DNA of 49,506 nt from Pirellulaceae bacterium (lineage in GTDB: Bacteria > Planctomycetota > Planctomycetia > Pirellulales > Pirellulaceae): positions 1 through 49,506 of the forward strand of contig JANQOL010000798.1 in NCBI GenBank assembly GCA_028289675.1, in the 5' to 3' direction. The notes under the pieces are model-generated. The model was not told the DNA's origin. It made no database searches and saw only the letters and a list, made by a program, of their open reading frames with translations. Positions 1 through 8,231 of the stretch are shown piece after piece (position 1 is the stretch's first letter; each line of letters starts with the position of its first letter). Position numbers and translations under genes: made by a program.

Positions 1-884
1 GCGGACTTTCCGGCGGCGTCGACAGCGCCGTAACAGCAGCTTTGCTGTACAAGGCCATTGGCGACCAATTGAGTTGCATCTTGGTGGACAACGGCTTGCT
101 ACGCAAAGACGAGCAATCTGCGGTACTGGCCGAGTTTACCAACCATTTCAAAGCCGATCTCCATGTGGTGCAAGCCGAGCAGCGTTTTCTAGACGCCTTA
201 GCCGGCGTGACGGAACCCCAGGAGAAGCGCAAGCGGATCGGTTACCTGTTCGTCGAATGCTTCAAGGAAGAAGCGGCGAAAATCCAAGGTGCCAAGTTCC
301 TGGCGCAAGGCACGTTGTATCCCGACGTCATTGAAAGTGGTGCGGCCCCCGATGGCCCGGCTGCCACGATTAAACTGCACCACAACGTTGGCGGTCTGCC
401 GGAACAGTTAGGGTTTGATCTGGTCGAGCCGCTCCGCGATTTGTTTAAGGACGAGGTCCGCAAGTTGGGGTTGGAATTGGGACTGCCCGAACAACTGGTG
501 TGGCGACATCCGTTCCCCGGCCCCGGTTTGGCCGTCCGCTGCCTCGGCGAAGTAACTCGGGAAAAGCTACAAGTCCTGCGCGAAGCGGATCATATTGTCG
601 TCAGCGAGGTCAAGGCGGCAGGTCTCTATCGTCAAACGTCCCAAGTCTTCGCGGTGCTGCTGCCGGTACAAAGCGTCGGCGTCATGGGAGACGCACGCAC
701 ATACGACAATGCCATCGCCGTCCGCGCCGTGAACACCGACGACTTCATGACAGCGGACTGGAGCCAACTGCCCTACGATTTACTGGCGCGCATCAGCAGC
801 CGTATCATCAACGAGGTCCGCGGAGTGAATCGAGTTTGCTACGACATCAGCAGCAAACCCCCGGCGACCATTGAATGGGAGTAA
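1..884 (+). CDS. guaA: GMP synthase (glutamine-hydrolysing), C-terminal part; 5' end outside window
   Basis: The frame is open from the first bases (codons in phase with position 3) to TAA at 882-884, so the gene is cut by the window edge. The visible part is the ATP-pyrophosphatase and dimerisation region. It starts in the PP-loop SGGVDS (nt 9-26), followed by DNGLLRKDE, the segment around [11 protein letters not shown], and the C-terminal signature [11 protein letters not shown]. It ends in KPPATIEWE, the normal GuaA end. The enzyme converts XMP, ATP and glutamine to GMP in the cytoplasm as the last step of guanine nucleotide synthesis. The N-terminal glutamine amidotransferase domain must lie upstream of the window. 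The next gene starts 4 bases after the stop, so the two are probably cotranscribed. Identification is secure; only the missing half limits it. Confidence 0.97.
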   Translation, partial: GLSGGVDSAVTAALLYKAIGDQLSCILVDNGLLRKDEQSAVLAEFTNHFKADLHVVQAEQRFLDALAGVTEPQEKRKRIGYLFVECFKEEAAKIQGAKFLAQGTLYPDVIESGAAPDGPAATIKLHHNVGGLPEQLGFDLVEPLRDLFKDEVRKLGLELGLPEQLVWRHPFPGPGLAVRCLGEVTREKLQVLREADHIVVSEVKAAGLYRQTSQVFAVLLPVQSVGVMGDARTYDNAIAVRAVNTDDFMTADWSQLPYDLLARISSRIINEVRGVNRVCYDISSKPPATIEWE

Positions 885-888
885 ATGC

Positions 889-2037
889 ATGGGCCGTACC
901 GCCACTTTGCTGGCAGGCATTCCCAGCGAAAACCCGTCTCTGTTTCATCGCGTTCGATTTTCCGTAGGCGACCCCGCCGCCTGGCTGGCCATTGAAGACG
1001 ATGGCCAGCAGCAAACACGCTTCATCGTCCGTGACATCGAAATGCAGCGTGCACGCGAGGCAGAAACCGCTCAAGAAGTCTTCTGCCCAGCAGACTTCAC
1101 GCCGCCAACGGGCCTGTCTGGCGACCGCATGACAGCGACCGCCCAGGCCGTGGCCGAGTGCCTGAACAGGGCGGGCGTTGATCGCGTCGTCACCGATCGC
1201 ACGCTGCCGTACATTTTTGCCTGGCACATCCAACAATTGCGCATTCCGGTCGAATACTCTCCCGAATTGGGAGTCCTTGATCGCCGAGTCAAGGACGAGC
1301 AAGAACTAACTTGGCTGACCAAAGCTCAAGCCGTGACGGAAGACACGGTGCTGATGGCCTGCCAAGTGATTGCGCAAGCGTCGTCATCGTCCGATGGTGT
1401 GTTGCAACACGAGGGTGCTCCGCTGACCAGCCAGCGCATGCAGAAGATGATAAGCACGTATCTACTAGATCGCGACTACGCCAATCCACACGGATCGATC
1501 GTGGCCACGACACCGGACACAGCCGATTGTCACCAGCGTGGCAGCGGCGAATTGCGCACTGGCGAAGCGGTCATCATCGATGTCTTTCCACGGTCGAACA
1601 CCTCCGGATACCACGGGGATTGTACGCGTACAGTCGTCCATGGTGACGCCAGCGACACCATGGTCCGCATGCACGCGGCCGTCGTCGCCGCCAAAGCGGA
1701 CGCGACCGCCGCCTCCTCAGCTGGCGCGAGCGCCGACGATGTGCACTCCGCGACCAAGGCGCAATTGAAACAGCACGGCTTTCCGTTTGTGCGGGGTAAG
1801 ATCTCGGACGAACCCATCATGCCGCACGGGACCGGGCACGGCATCGGTTTGGAAGTGCACGAACCAATTCTGCTGGATGACAACGGTGGCGATTTGCTGG
1901 CCGGCGAAGTACTGACCATCGAACCGGGGCTGTATAGCCGGCAACATGGCGGTGTTCGGGTCGAGGACATGGTGGTTATCACCGATGGCGCCCCCCGCAA
2001 CCTAAACCGTTTGCCGGAAGGACTGGATTGGCGGTGA
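889..2037 (+). CDS. M24 family metallopeptidase (Xaa-Pro aminopeptidase-like)
   Basis: This is a 382-residue protein starting at ATG 889, five bases after the guaA stop; a longer frame begins with TTG inside guaA but is less likely. The C-terminal half carries the pita-bread metal site of family M24: Asp in VIIDVFPRSN, Asp in HGDCTRTVVHGD, His in HGTGHGIGLEVHEP, Glu in TIEPGLY and Glu in GGVRVEDMV, so all five expected ligands are present. The N-terminal half is a less conserved creatinase-like domain. Such enzymes remove N-terminal residues preceding proline, or hydrolyse related amide bonds; the substrate is not evident here. No signal peptide is seen, so a cytoplasmic role is likely. The end overlaps the next start codon (GTGA), suggesting translational coupling. 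Confidence 0.9.
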   Translation: MGRTATLLAGIPSENPSLFHRVRFSVGDPAAWLAIEDDGQQQTRFIVRDIEMQRAREAETAQEVFCPADFTPPTGLSGDRMTATAQAVAECLNRAGVDRVVTDRTLPYIFAWHIQQLRIPVEYSPELGVLDRRVKDEQELTWLTKAQAVTEDTVLMACQVIAQASSSSDGVLQHEGAPLTSQRMQKMISTYLLDRDYANPHGSIVATTPDTADCHQRGSGELRTGEAVIIDVFPRSNTSGYHGDCTRTVVHGDASDTMVRMHAAVVAAKADATAASSAGASADDVHSATKAQLKQHGFPFVRGKISDEPIMPHGTGHGIGLEVHEPILLDDNGGDLLAGEVLTIEPGLYSRQHGGVRVEDMVVITDGAPRNLNRLPEGLDWR

Positions 2038-2444
2038 GTTCATCTTCTCAAGATGTGCAATCCACGTCCACGATCCGCCGCGGCGGTTGGTTCGAGCTGA
2101 TTCTGAACGGTCCCTTCTGCTTTGCGCCCAGTCGCATTCTGCCCGAAATGCCAGGCACGTTCGGCGTGAGCGTCGGCCGAACGCTGGCGGCCACCACGCT
2201 GCTGGCCGTTTCACTGGGCGTCATGCAGTTGGTTACCAACACGGCCGCGGGCGCTGCGGTGATTCCACTGTGGTTCGCCGCCATCGGAGCCTTTGTCGAT
2301 GGCTATCGTGGAGCGCTCCGCGCTGTCATTCTGGCCATTCTGTTTCCCATTTACTGCGCACTCTTGTTTGCGATCGCGTTCGGCATTTTTTGGATCTACG
2401 CCGTCTTCCATAGCACTATCGCTGGCGACGCCATGCTGGTCTAG
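2034..2444 (+). CDS. small integral membrane protein, unknown function
   Basis: A 136-residue protein. GTG 2034 is preferred because it overlaps the TGA of the upstream peptidase gene as GTGA; TTG 2028 is an alternative. After a polar N-terminus of about 40 residues there are hydrophobic stretches around VGRTLAATTLLAVSLGVMQL, GAAVIPLWFAAIGAFVDG and LRAVILAILFPIYCALLFAI plus the following FGIFWIYAVF, consistent with three to four membrane segments. I do not recognise the family. The overlap suggests expression with guaA and the peptidase, but a functional link is only inferred. An 18-base stretch inside it (2265-2282) recurs exactly at 7305-7322. Confidence 0.7.
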   Translation: MSSSSQDVQSTSTIRRGGWFELILNGPFCFAPSRILPEMPGTFGVSVGRTLAATTLLAVSLGVMQLVTNTAAGAAVIPLWFAAIGAFVDGYRGALRAVILAILFPIYCALLFAIAFGIFWIYAVFHSTIAGDAMLV

Positions 2445-2519
2445 AACATTTTTTGTTGCCGTTGGCACCATCGTTGTTCGACGAAAGGAGCGCTCAGACA
2501 CCTAAGTCGACGACAAGCA

Positions 2520-3776
2520 TCAGTACTTTCTGGTGACGTAGCTATCAGGCCAGGGATCGGGAAACTCCCCGCCGGACTGCCAGTATTCGATTTCATCTTC
2601 CGTGAGAAAGCATCGCGTCAGTGACTCGGCAAACCAATCCACTTGGGATCGATCACCAATGACCGTCAGATGGCAGCGACGATCACCAAAACGTCCCGTC
2701 TCTTTTTTTAACCTCTCCCTGAGCCCCTCCATCTCCATCTCATCCAAGCCATTGTTTTCATCTTCAAGGATCCCCGCGCGCCAGTAGCCGATCAGCTCCA
2801 GACTGATACCGGCGGCCGCCTGGTTCCAAAGTAGCGATACGTTGTCGCGACTCGAAAGATAGAAGAAGCCCTTGCTTCGATAGATGTGCTGGCCGAGATG
2901 TTGGTTGCAAGTATCCCACAGGCGTTGTGGGTGAAACGGGCGATCATCTTGAATGACTCTGGTCGCCAAGTTGTATGGCCGATCGTCTTGGCTCTCCGCT
3001 TCAAAAACCGGCTTCAGTTCTTGGATCAATTGTTCAACGCGATGATAGTCGTACTCTGGCATGGCCAGTACATCGTCCATGGGAAGATTTCCCCAGGGTA
3101 CAGAAACGACCGAAACAAAAGGATTCAATCCATGGATGGACTCAGCAATCGTCTGCAGTTTGATTTGCTCTATGCGGTCCACTTTCGTCAGTAACAGATG
3201 GCTGCAGAACATCACTTGCTCGACCAACAGATTCGTGGTATCCCTCTGTTGATTCTGCAGGTTGCGCTGCATGATAGGCACAATCTGCTGTCCGCTGCCA
3301 TAGTCTTGGTCAATCATCGCGCTGTCGACCAGTGTCAGTACACCGGTCAGCTTGAATCGTGACTGTGTGCTGAAAAACTCGATCAGCGGCATTGGGTGGC
3401 AGCTACCTGAAGTCTCGATGACAAGCAGATCGGGCCCGCCATCGGTCAAGATCATGTCGAGTGCTTGCGCGAGCTTTTCGATTCCCTTCTTGCTACTCAA
3501 TACACAGGAGTAAATGGACTGAAAATTGCTGTCATCCTTGTCGAAAAACTCAGTCTGAGCGACGATTTGACCATCGACGTCCAACTCGCTCATGTCATTG
3601 ACGACGACTCCAATCGACATGTTTTTCTTGTGAGATTGAACAAGCAGGCTCTTCAGCAGGGTGGTCTTGCCCGACCCGAGAAACCCATTCAGGATGAGAA
3701 CTGGAACCTTCGCCGTTGTTTTGGTCAACACTTGTTCTGTAATAATCGTCACCCGTCGTTTTGGTGATCGTTGCAT
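2520..3776 (-). CDS. COG0523/CobW-family GTPase (putative metallochaperone) lacking the CxCC motif
   Basis: A 418-residue protein from ATG 3776; an extension to TTG 3815 is possible. The N-terminal G domain has a Walker A loop GFLGSGKTT (residues 31-39), a switch region with VVVNDMSELDVDG, the ETSG motif, and TKVD as the guanine-specificity motif. The C-terminal CobW_C domain is recognisable in RPFHPQRLW and KGFFYLSSRD. Family members are GTP-dependent metal chaperones or insertases for zinc, cobalt or other metals. The family hallmark G-C-x-C-C just after switch I is replaced by SCVLSS (one Cys, residue 91), while the ETSG motif is followed by Cys-His (ETSGSCHP). Metal binding may therefore differ or be lost. 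It is divergent from the S9 peptidase gene; no Zur-like operator was identified. Confidence 0.88.
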   Translation of the reverse strand: MQRSPKRRVTIITEQVLTKTTAKVPVLILNGFLGSGKTTLLKSLLVQSHKKNMSIGVVVNDMSELDVDGQIVAQTEFFDKDDSNFQSIYSCVLSSKKGIEKLAQALDMILTDGGPDLLVIETSGSCHPMPLIEFFSTQSRFKLTGVLTLVDSAMIDQDYGSGQQIVPIMQRNLQNQQRDTTNLLVEQVMFCSHLLLTKVDRIEQIKLQTIAESIHGLNPFVSVVSVPWGNLPMDDVLAMPEYDYHRVEQLIQELKPVFEAESQDDRPYNLATRVIQDDRPFHPQRLWDTCNQHLGQHIYRSKGFFYLSSRDNVSLLWNQAAAGISLELIGYWRAGILEDENNGLDEMEMEGLRERLKKETGRFGDRRCHLTVIGDRSQVDWFAESLTRCFLTEDEIEYWQSGGEFPDPWPDSYVTRKY

Positions 3777-4017
3777 TGCCGATCGCAGAATCAGCGACGA
3801 CCTGTGGGCCTTCAAGCATAATTTACACTTGCAATTTTATTGCATCAAGCAGCGTGCGAGGCGCGCCTCACAAGGCCCGAATCTGCTTTCCTGCGGACTG
3901 CTGCAGCCAACTTGTGTTGGAGTGTGCCGAGCAGCGAGAATTGAATCGCCGTTTGGCTTTGGTGCAACCAAACTCTGACGATCCTAGACATTTCTCTAGT
4001 GCACAGGATGTTTGCGA

Positions 4018-6084
4018 ATGACACGTTTCCTTGCCAGTATCGCACTGACAGCGACGTTCGCCTTGTCATCAACGCCAGCGCAGGATGTATCGGATAGAAA
4101 CTGGCCGGCCGCCGCCATCGAAAGACTAAAGGGAATCTACGACCGTGGTGAATTCCGTGCTCAAACCTTGAATGCTGAATGGTTGCAGGATTCGTCCGCC
4201 TACCTACTTCGCGAAAACGACTCGAAGCCGGGAAAGCAAGTCACGGCGCAATACGATGTCGTTTCGGGAGACCGACAAGTCGTCAACGAAGAACGTCCAC
4301 GAAACAGACGTCAATCACCCGATGGCATGTTCACCCTGGTCGTGAAAAACAACAACTTGTTCTTGAAGGCGCTGGTTGACGAAAAAGAAAGTGACGAAAC
4401 TCAGTTGACAGAGATTGCTGAAGAACGCGAGGTCTCCTTCTATGGCTTTCGCTGGAACTCATCCGGGAACTCAGTTCTGTTTGCCAAAGCCGATCGTACC
4501 GACGTTCGCCAACGATCTGTCTTGGTACCGAGCGATCCAAGTTATCCTGGCATCGCTCAGCGCCGCTTCGCACGAGTGGGGGAAACGATCGAAGAACTCT
4601 GCGTTGGCGTCGCCCAAGTAAACCGTGAACAGCCAGAGCGCACTGCATTACACTGGGTGGCCATTCCGCAGCCGGAGGAAGGCTTCTACCTGGGCCAAGT
4701 CAATTGGATTCCCAACTCGGAAGAACTGCTAGTCGAGACACTTAGCCGGTTCCGCGATACGCGCGAGTTCTGGTTGGCGAATACTGCGGGCGAAGTGAGA
4801 AGCATCTACAAGGAAGTTAACGATGCTTGGGCGGTAGGTAGTCACGGTATCAACTCGGGTGCCCATTGGATTCAGAATGGCGAAGCGTTCATTTTCATCA
4901 GCGAAAAGGAAGGTTGGCGGCAAGCGTACCTTTGCTCGCGAGACGGGAAGGTCCAGTCCAAGCTGACACCTGGAGAGTACGACATTATCGATCGAGCGTT
5001 CGTCGATGAAGCGGGCGGCTGGTACTACTTCTACGCTTCACCAGACAATGGAACACAGAAGCATTTGTATCGCGTTCCCTTGGACGGCTCTGGCAAACTT
5101 GAACGAATTACTCCGCGGGATCAGCCTGGCACGCATGACTACGTCATCTCACCGGACGCTAAATGGGCGATCCACACGCATTCCACCTTGAATGATCCTC
5201 CGGTCGTTGACCTAATTCAATTGCCCCAGCACGACGTCATTCGCGTCATCAACGACCCTGCCAAGTTGCGGACGAAGTTCCAAAAGCTGGTGTCTCGCCC
5301 GACCGAATTTGTGCGGATCGACATCGGTGATGGAGTAGTCATGGACGCTTGCATCACCAAGCCTGGTAGCTTCGACAGTACGAAGAAATATCCCGTGCTC
5401 GTTTACGTCTATGGCGAACCCTATGCACAGACCGTGCTGGATCGATGGGGGGCCGGCCAAACCGACTTCCATCGTGTCGTAGCAGACATGGGCTACGTGG
5501 TCGTATCCATTGATAACCGGGGAACTGCGTGCCCCAAAGGGGCTGCATGGCGGCGAAGCATCTTCGGCAGCCTGGGACCACTCTCAACCGAAGATCAAGC
5601 CGCTGCACTCCAAAAGCTCGCCGAGATGAAACCTTACATCGACCTGGAGCGTGTTGCGATCTGGGGCTGGAGCGGCGGTGGCTCGAATACACTCAACGCG
5701 ATGTTTCGCAAGCCAGACTTGTACCACGTTGGAATTGCGGTCGTGCCGAAACCGCAACCTTGGTTGTACAACGCTTGGTTCCAAGAGATCTACATGCGAA
5801 CTCGCGAGGTCAACGAAGACGGCTACAAACAATCGGCGCCCATCAATTTCGCTGAGGGTCTCAAGGGCAAGTTGTTGATTATTACGGGCTCGGGTGAGAC
5901 CAACACGCACATTCAAATCATTGAGGGTCTGGTCGACCGACTGATCGAACTCGGTAAACCCTTTGACTACATGGTTTATCCCAATCGTGACCACGGCCTC
6001 TCTGAAGGAAAAGGTAGCGTAGTGCATGTCCGCATGAAGATCTTGCGCTATCTCATTGACAATCTCCCGCGAGGCCCGAGATAA
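4018..6084 (+). CDS. secreted S9 family (DPP IV-like) prolyl oligopeptidase-type peptidase
   Basis: A 688-residue protein from ATG 4018 (TTG 4012 is two codons upstream). The N-terminus MTRFLASIALTATFALSS followed by TPAQD is a signal peptide, so the enzyme is exported. Residues about 30-420 form a DPP IV-type beta-propeller region; residues about 430-688 form the alpha/beta-hydrolase domain. The nucleophile is Ser552 in GWSGGGS and the catalytic His is His659 in RDHGLSEG. At the acid position, where DPP IV enzymes have ADDNVH, this protein reads GETNTH, placing Glu627 where Asp is expected while keeping the Asn. I did not find the propeller Glu-Glu motif that anchors substrate N-termini in true DPP IV. 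It is probably an exopeptidase or oligopeptidase digesting imported or periplasmic peptides; exact specificity is open. Confidence 0.88.
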   Translation: MTRFLASIALTATFALSSTPAQDVSDRNWPAAAIERLKGIYDRGEFRAQTLNAEWLQDSSAYLLRENDSKPGKQVTAQYDVVSGDRQVVNEERPRNRRQSPDGMFTLVVKNNNLFLKALVDEKESDETQLTEIAEEREVSFYGFRWNSSGNSVLFAKADRTDVRQRSVLVPSDPSYPGIAQRRFARVGETIEELCVGVAQVNREQPERTALHWVAIPQPEEGFYLGQVNWIPNSEELLVETLSRFRDTREFWLANTAGEVRSIYKEVNDAWAVGSHGINSGAHWIQNGEAFIFISEKEGWRQAYLCSRDGKVQSKLTPGEYDIIDRAFVDEAGGWYYFYASPDNGTQKHLYRVPLDGSGKLERITPRDQPGTHDYVISPDAKWAIHTHSTLNDPPVVDLIQLPQHDVIRVINDPAKLRTKFQKLVSRPTEFVRIDIGDGVVMDACITKPGSFDSTKKYPVLVYVYGEPYAQTVLDRWGAGQTDFHRVVADMGYVVVSIDNRGTACPKGAAWRRSIFGSLGPLSTEDQAAALQKLAEMKPYIDLERVAIWGWSGGGSNTLNAMFRKPDLYHVGIAVVPKPQPWLYNAWFQEIYMRTREVNEDGYKQSAPINFAEGLKGKLLIITGSGETNTHIQIIEGLVDRLIELGKPFDYMVYPNRDHGLSEGKGSVVHVRMKILRYLIDNLPRGPR

Positions 6085-6219
6085 CGGGCTCCACAATCGT
6101 TTCCGTCCGCCACAGCTAAACGACCTCCGCCTCCGCTCTAGACACTGCGATGAATGGAGCCTCGTTCAAGCATCTGATCGGTAGAGGGGTGAATCAATCA
6201 ACCAGGTCTGCGACCACGG

Positions 6220-6762
6220 TCAATCGCCAGAATCGACGGTCACCGAATCGTATTTCGATTTCACTTCGGCGTAGTGCAACCAAAAATCCCGAACCGGCAC
6301 GCGATGCATCAAATCTAGCAACAAATCCAAATGTGCGTGCCAACCAGCTGAAGCACCTTTTTGGAATTCAGGATTCGTCAGCTTGCTGTGGACCAGGTGC
6401 AATCGAGTGTTTTCACCTTGCTGCGTCAACTCAATCGTCACGATGGATGTGTCGTCTTCTTCATGTCCTGGCCATTCGTATTCCAACTTGTGGGGAGGCT
6501 CAAAAATCGTCAGCGTTCCACGCATCACTATGGGATCACCGCACTCCACATCCTCAGGCGGTGGAGAATCGGAAATGCGAGAATGGTCAAAGTCCATCAC
6601 AAACGGTTCACCAGGTTGCTGACCGGTTGCTCCAGCACAAAACCACTTGGACCTCAGTTCCGGATCGACCAGATATTCCCAGACGCGTTCGCGACTGGCA
6701 GGCAAAATTCGAACGATTTCCAATTGCGCGAAACCCACCATTCGTGCCGAGTCGTCAGTCAT
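6220..6762 (-). CDS. SRPBCC/AHSA1-like domain protein
   Basis: A 180-residue protein. ATG 6762 was chosen because it gives MTDDSARMVGFAQLEIVRIL directly before the family N-terminal strand and overlaps the 3' end of the upstream ArsR gene by 8 bases. The motifs RVWEYLVDPELRSKWF, GEPFVMDFDH, EPPHKLEYEWPG and the closing GWHAHLDLL are typical of AHSA1-type START-like (helix-grip) proteins, which bind small hydrophobic ligands. Pairing of an ArsR regulator with an AHSA1 protein is a very common bacterial arrangement whose physiological role is mostly undefined. The overlap indicates cotranscription and coupled translation. No unusual residues were noted; the ligand is unknown. Confidence 0.9.
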   Translation of the reverse strand: MTDDSARMVGFAQLEIVRILPASRERVWEYLVDPELRSKWFCAGATGQQPGEPFVMDFDHSRISDSPPPEDVECGDPIVMRGTLTIFEPPHKLEYEWPGHEEDDTSIVTIELTQQGENTRLHLVHSKLTNPEFQKGASAGWHAHLDLLLDLMHRVPVRDFWLHYAEVKSKYDSVTVDSGD

Positions 6763-7096
6763 CGGAATTCTCCTTCTCTTCTTCAAGCAATTCGGTCAAC
6801 TTATCCAACCTAAGATTCCAGAACTCCGAATACCGCTGGAACCACTGTTGCGCCGCGAGAAACGCCTCTTGATTGAGCGAACAATAGTAGGTGCGGCCTT
6901 CTTTGCGCCTTTGCACTAGGTTGGAACGCTCCAGCACCTGCACATGCTTGGCCGCCCCCGCCAAGGACATCTCAAAGGGCGCTGCCAACTGACCAACCGA
7001 CAGCTCACCAGATCGCAGGGCGTCTAGCATGCTCCGTCGAGTTGGATCGGAGAGGGCCCCAAAAACCGCATTCAATTGCTCGATTTGCTCAACCAT
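6755..7096 (-). CDS. ArsR-family winged-helix transcriptional regulator
   Basis: A 113-residue protein. The frame is open far upstream, but ATG 7096 (MVEQIEQLNAVFGALSDPTR) gives the standard ArsR size and N-terminus; the upstream extension has no family resemblance. Helices of the winged HTH are visible in LSDPTRRSMLDALRSGELSV, QLAAPFEMSLAGAAKHVQVL and the wing VQRRKEGRTYYCSL. No CxC metal-binding motif is present in the recognition region, so it is probably not a classical arsenic or cadmium sensor. It belongs to the ArsR type commonly found directly upstream of AHSA1/SRPBCC genes, as here. It likely represses its own promoter in the 7097-7523 interval; I could not define an operator. Confidence 0.92.
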   Translation of the reverse strand: MVEQIEQLNAVFGALSDPTRRSMLDALRSGELSVGQLAAPFEMSLAGAAKHVQVLERSNLVQRRKEGRTYYCSLNQEAFLAAQQWFQRYSEFWNLRLDKLTELLEEEKENSDD

Positions 7097-7523
7097 TTGG
7101 TTGAATATCCACCGAGCCACCCAGAAAGTCAACCAGTTAGTTGAATTTTTGCGGATTTGCAGTTTGAGTACGGGACTTCTTTGCGTTTGTTCGTCGGAGT
7201 GACAAAAGTTGCCAGTTCTACATCCCGGCTCGGAACGTCCGCCGTGCTTGCCACCTGCCGATGACCGAGTTTCAGTGGCCTCGAGTTCTGATGTCGCCGT
7301 ACTCCCACTGTGGTTCGCCGCCGGAACCCTAGTCGACAGAGCCTTAGTCGACGGCGCTCTTCGTGCAGCCTGTTTTCGAAGAAACGGACAACCACTATCG
7401 TTGATAACCCTGGCTACATGTCCGCGCGACTCGCACCAACGACTTGCGTTACATGCGATTTCGTAGCGAACTAGCGGAGGTTGTTCCTTCCGAAGTTTGA
7501 TCAAGAGCGCCGTTGCAACTTGA
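7097..7523. other. 427-bp divergent intergenic region
   Basis: The region lies between the ArsR gene and the HAD phosphatase gene and must hold both promoters. No convincing gene is present. One short frame (7209-7466, +) encodes AVLPLWFAAGTLVD and then GALRA, resembling AVIPLWFAAIGAFVD and GALRA in the membrane protein at 2034-2444, with an exact 18-base match at 7305-7322. This may be a decayed fragment or chance. Confidence 0.5.
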
Positions 7524-8231
7524 ATGTCTTGGAGAGCAAAGTTGGCCAACCATGACCAGCCCATAGAGTCCACTCCGCGACCGAATCTACTGGTCACGGA
7601 CTTCGATGGGACGATGACGCAGGATGATTTCTATCAATGCGTCGTACAACAACTTCTTACTCCAGAAGATCTTTCTCCATGGCGAGACTATACCGACGGC
7701 AAGCTCTCCCACTTCGAGGCGCTTCGCCGCATCTTCGCAAAGATCCAAACCAGTGAAGAAGAGCTGTTGGCAGTCGTTGCGGGAATGGGATTTGATTCGA
7801 ATGCCGCCGATGCGATAACGCAGCTCCGAACCAATGGCTGGCATGTTACGGTGGTTTCGAACGGGTGTAGATGGTACATCGACCATCTGTTGGAACGAGA
7901 CGGCATCCAAGTTGAAGTACACTCCAATCCAGGTGACTTTTTGCCTGAAAGCGGGCTGCTGCTGAAGTTGCCTTCGGATTCACCGTACTTCTCCGAAGAG
8001 GTAGGGATTTCAAAAGCTAAGGTCGTGTCCGAAGCTCTGAAATCCGGCCGCTATGGGCAGGTGGCCTTTGCTGGAGACGGGCGACCTGACATTGAAGCCG
8101 CGTTGCTTGTAGAACCACAATTCCGGTTCGCGCGTGCTTGGCTCGGCGAAGCACTCTCCCAGCGAAACGAACAGTTTCACCGATTCGAGGCCTGGAGTGA
8201 AATCGCTCACATGCTGCAAGGAAGTTGCTAA
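7524..8231 (+). CDS. HAD-superfamily (subfamily IB, MtnX-like) phosphatase
   Basis: A 235-residue protein from ATG 7524. Motif I is TDFDGTMTQDD with nucleophile Asp26 and acid Asp28; motif II is VVSNG; motif IV is FAGDGRPDIEAA. The C-terminal FARAWLGEALSQR resembles the MtnX/phosphoserine-phosphatase-like branch. These are Mg-dependent, soluble, small-molecule phosphatases. The stop TAA overlaps the ATG of the G1P dehydrogenase gene (TAATG), so the two proteins are very probably made together. That context suggests a phosphorylated glycerol or similar polyol as substrate rather than a methionine-salvage intermediate; no other salvage genes are nearby. The function call beyond HAD phosphatase is inference. 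Confidence 0.88.
   Translation: MSWRAKLANHDQPIESTPRPNLLVTDFDGTMTQDDFYQCVVQQLLTPEDLSPWRDYTDGKLSHFEALRRIFAKIQTSEEELLAVVAGMGFDSNAADAITQLRTNGWHVTVVSNGCRWYIDHLLERDGIQVEVHSNPGDFLPESGLLLKLPSDSPYFSEEVGISKAKVVSEALKSGRYGQVAFAGDGRPDIEAALLVEPQFRFARAWLGEALSQRNEQFHRFEAWSEIAHMLQGSC

Noticed and set aside
2087..2413. Arg/His-rich 108-residue frame inside the small membrane protein gene
   Set aside because: Typical out-of-frame translation of a high-GC gene; the membrane-protein frame has the proper coupling to the upstream stop.
6150..6872. 240-residue plus-strand frame opposite the SRPBCC and ArsR genes
   Set aside because: It is the antisense shadow of two well-supported genes, with low-complexity, atypical composition and no motif.
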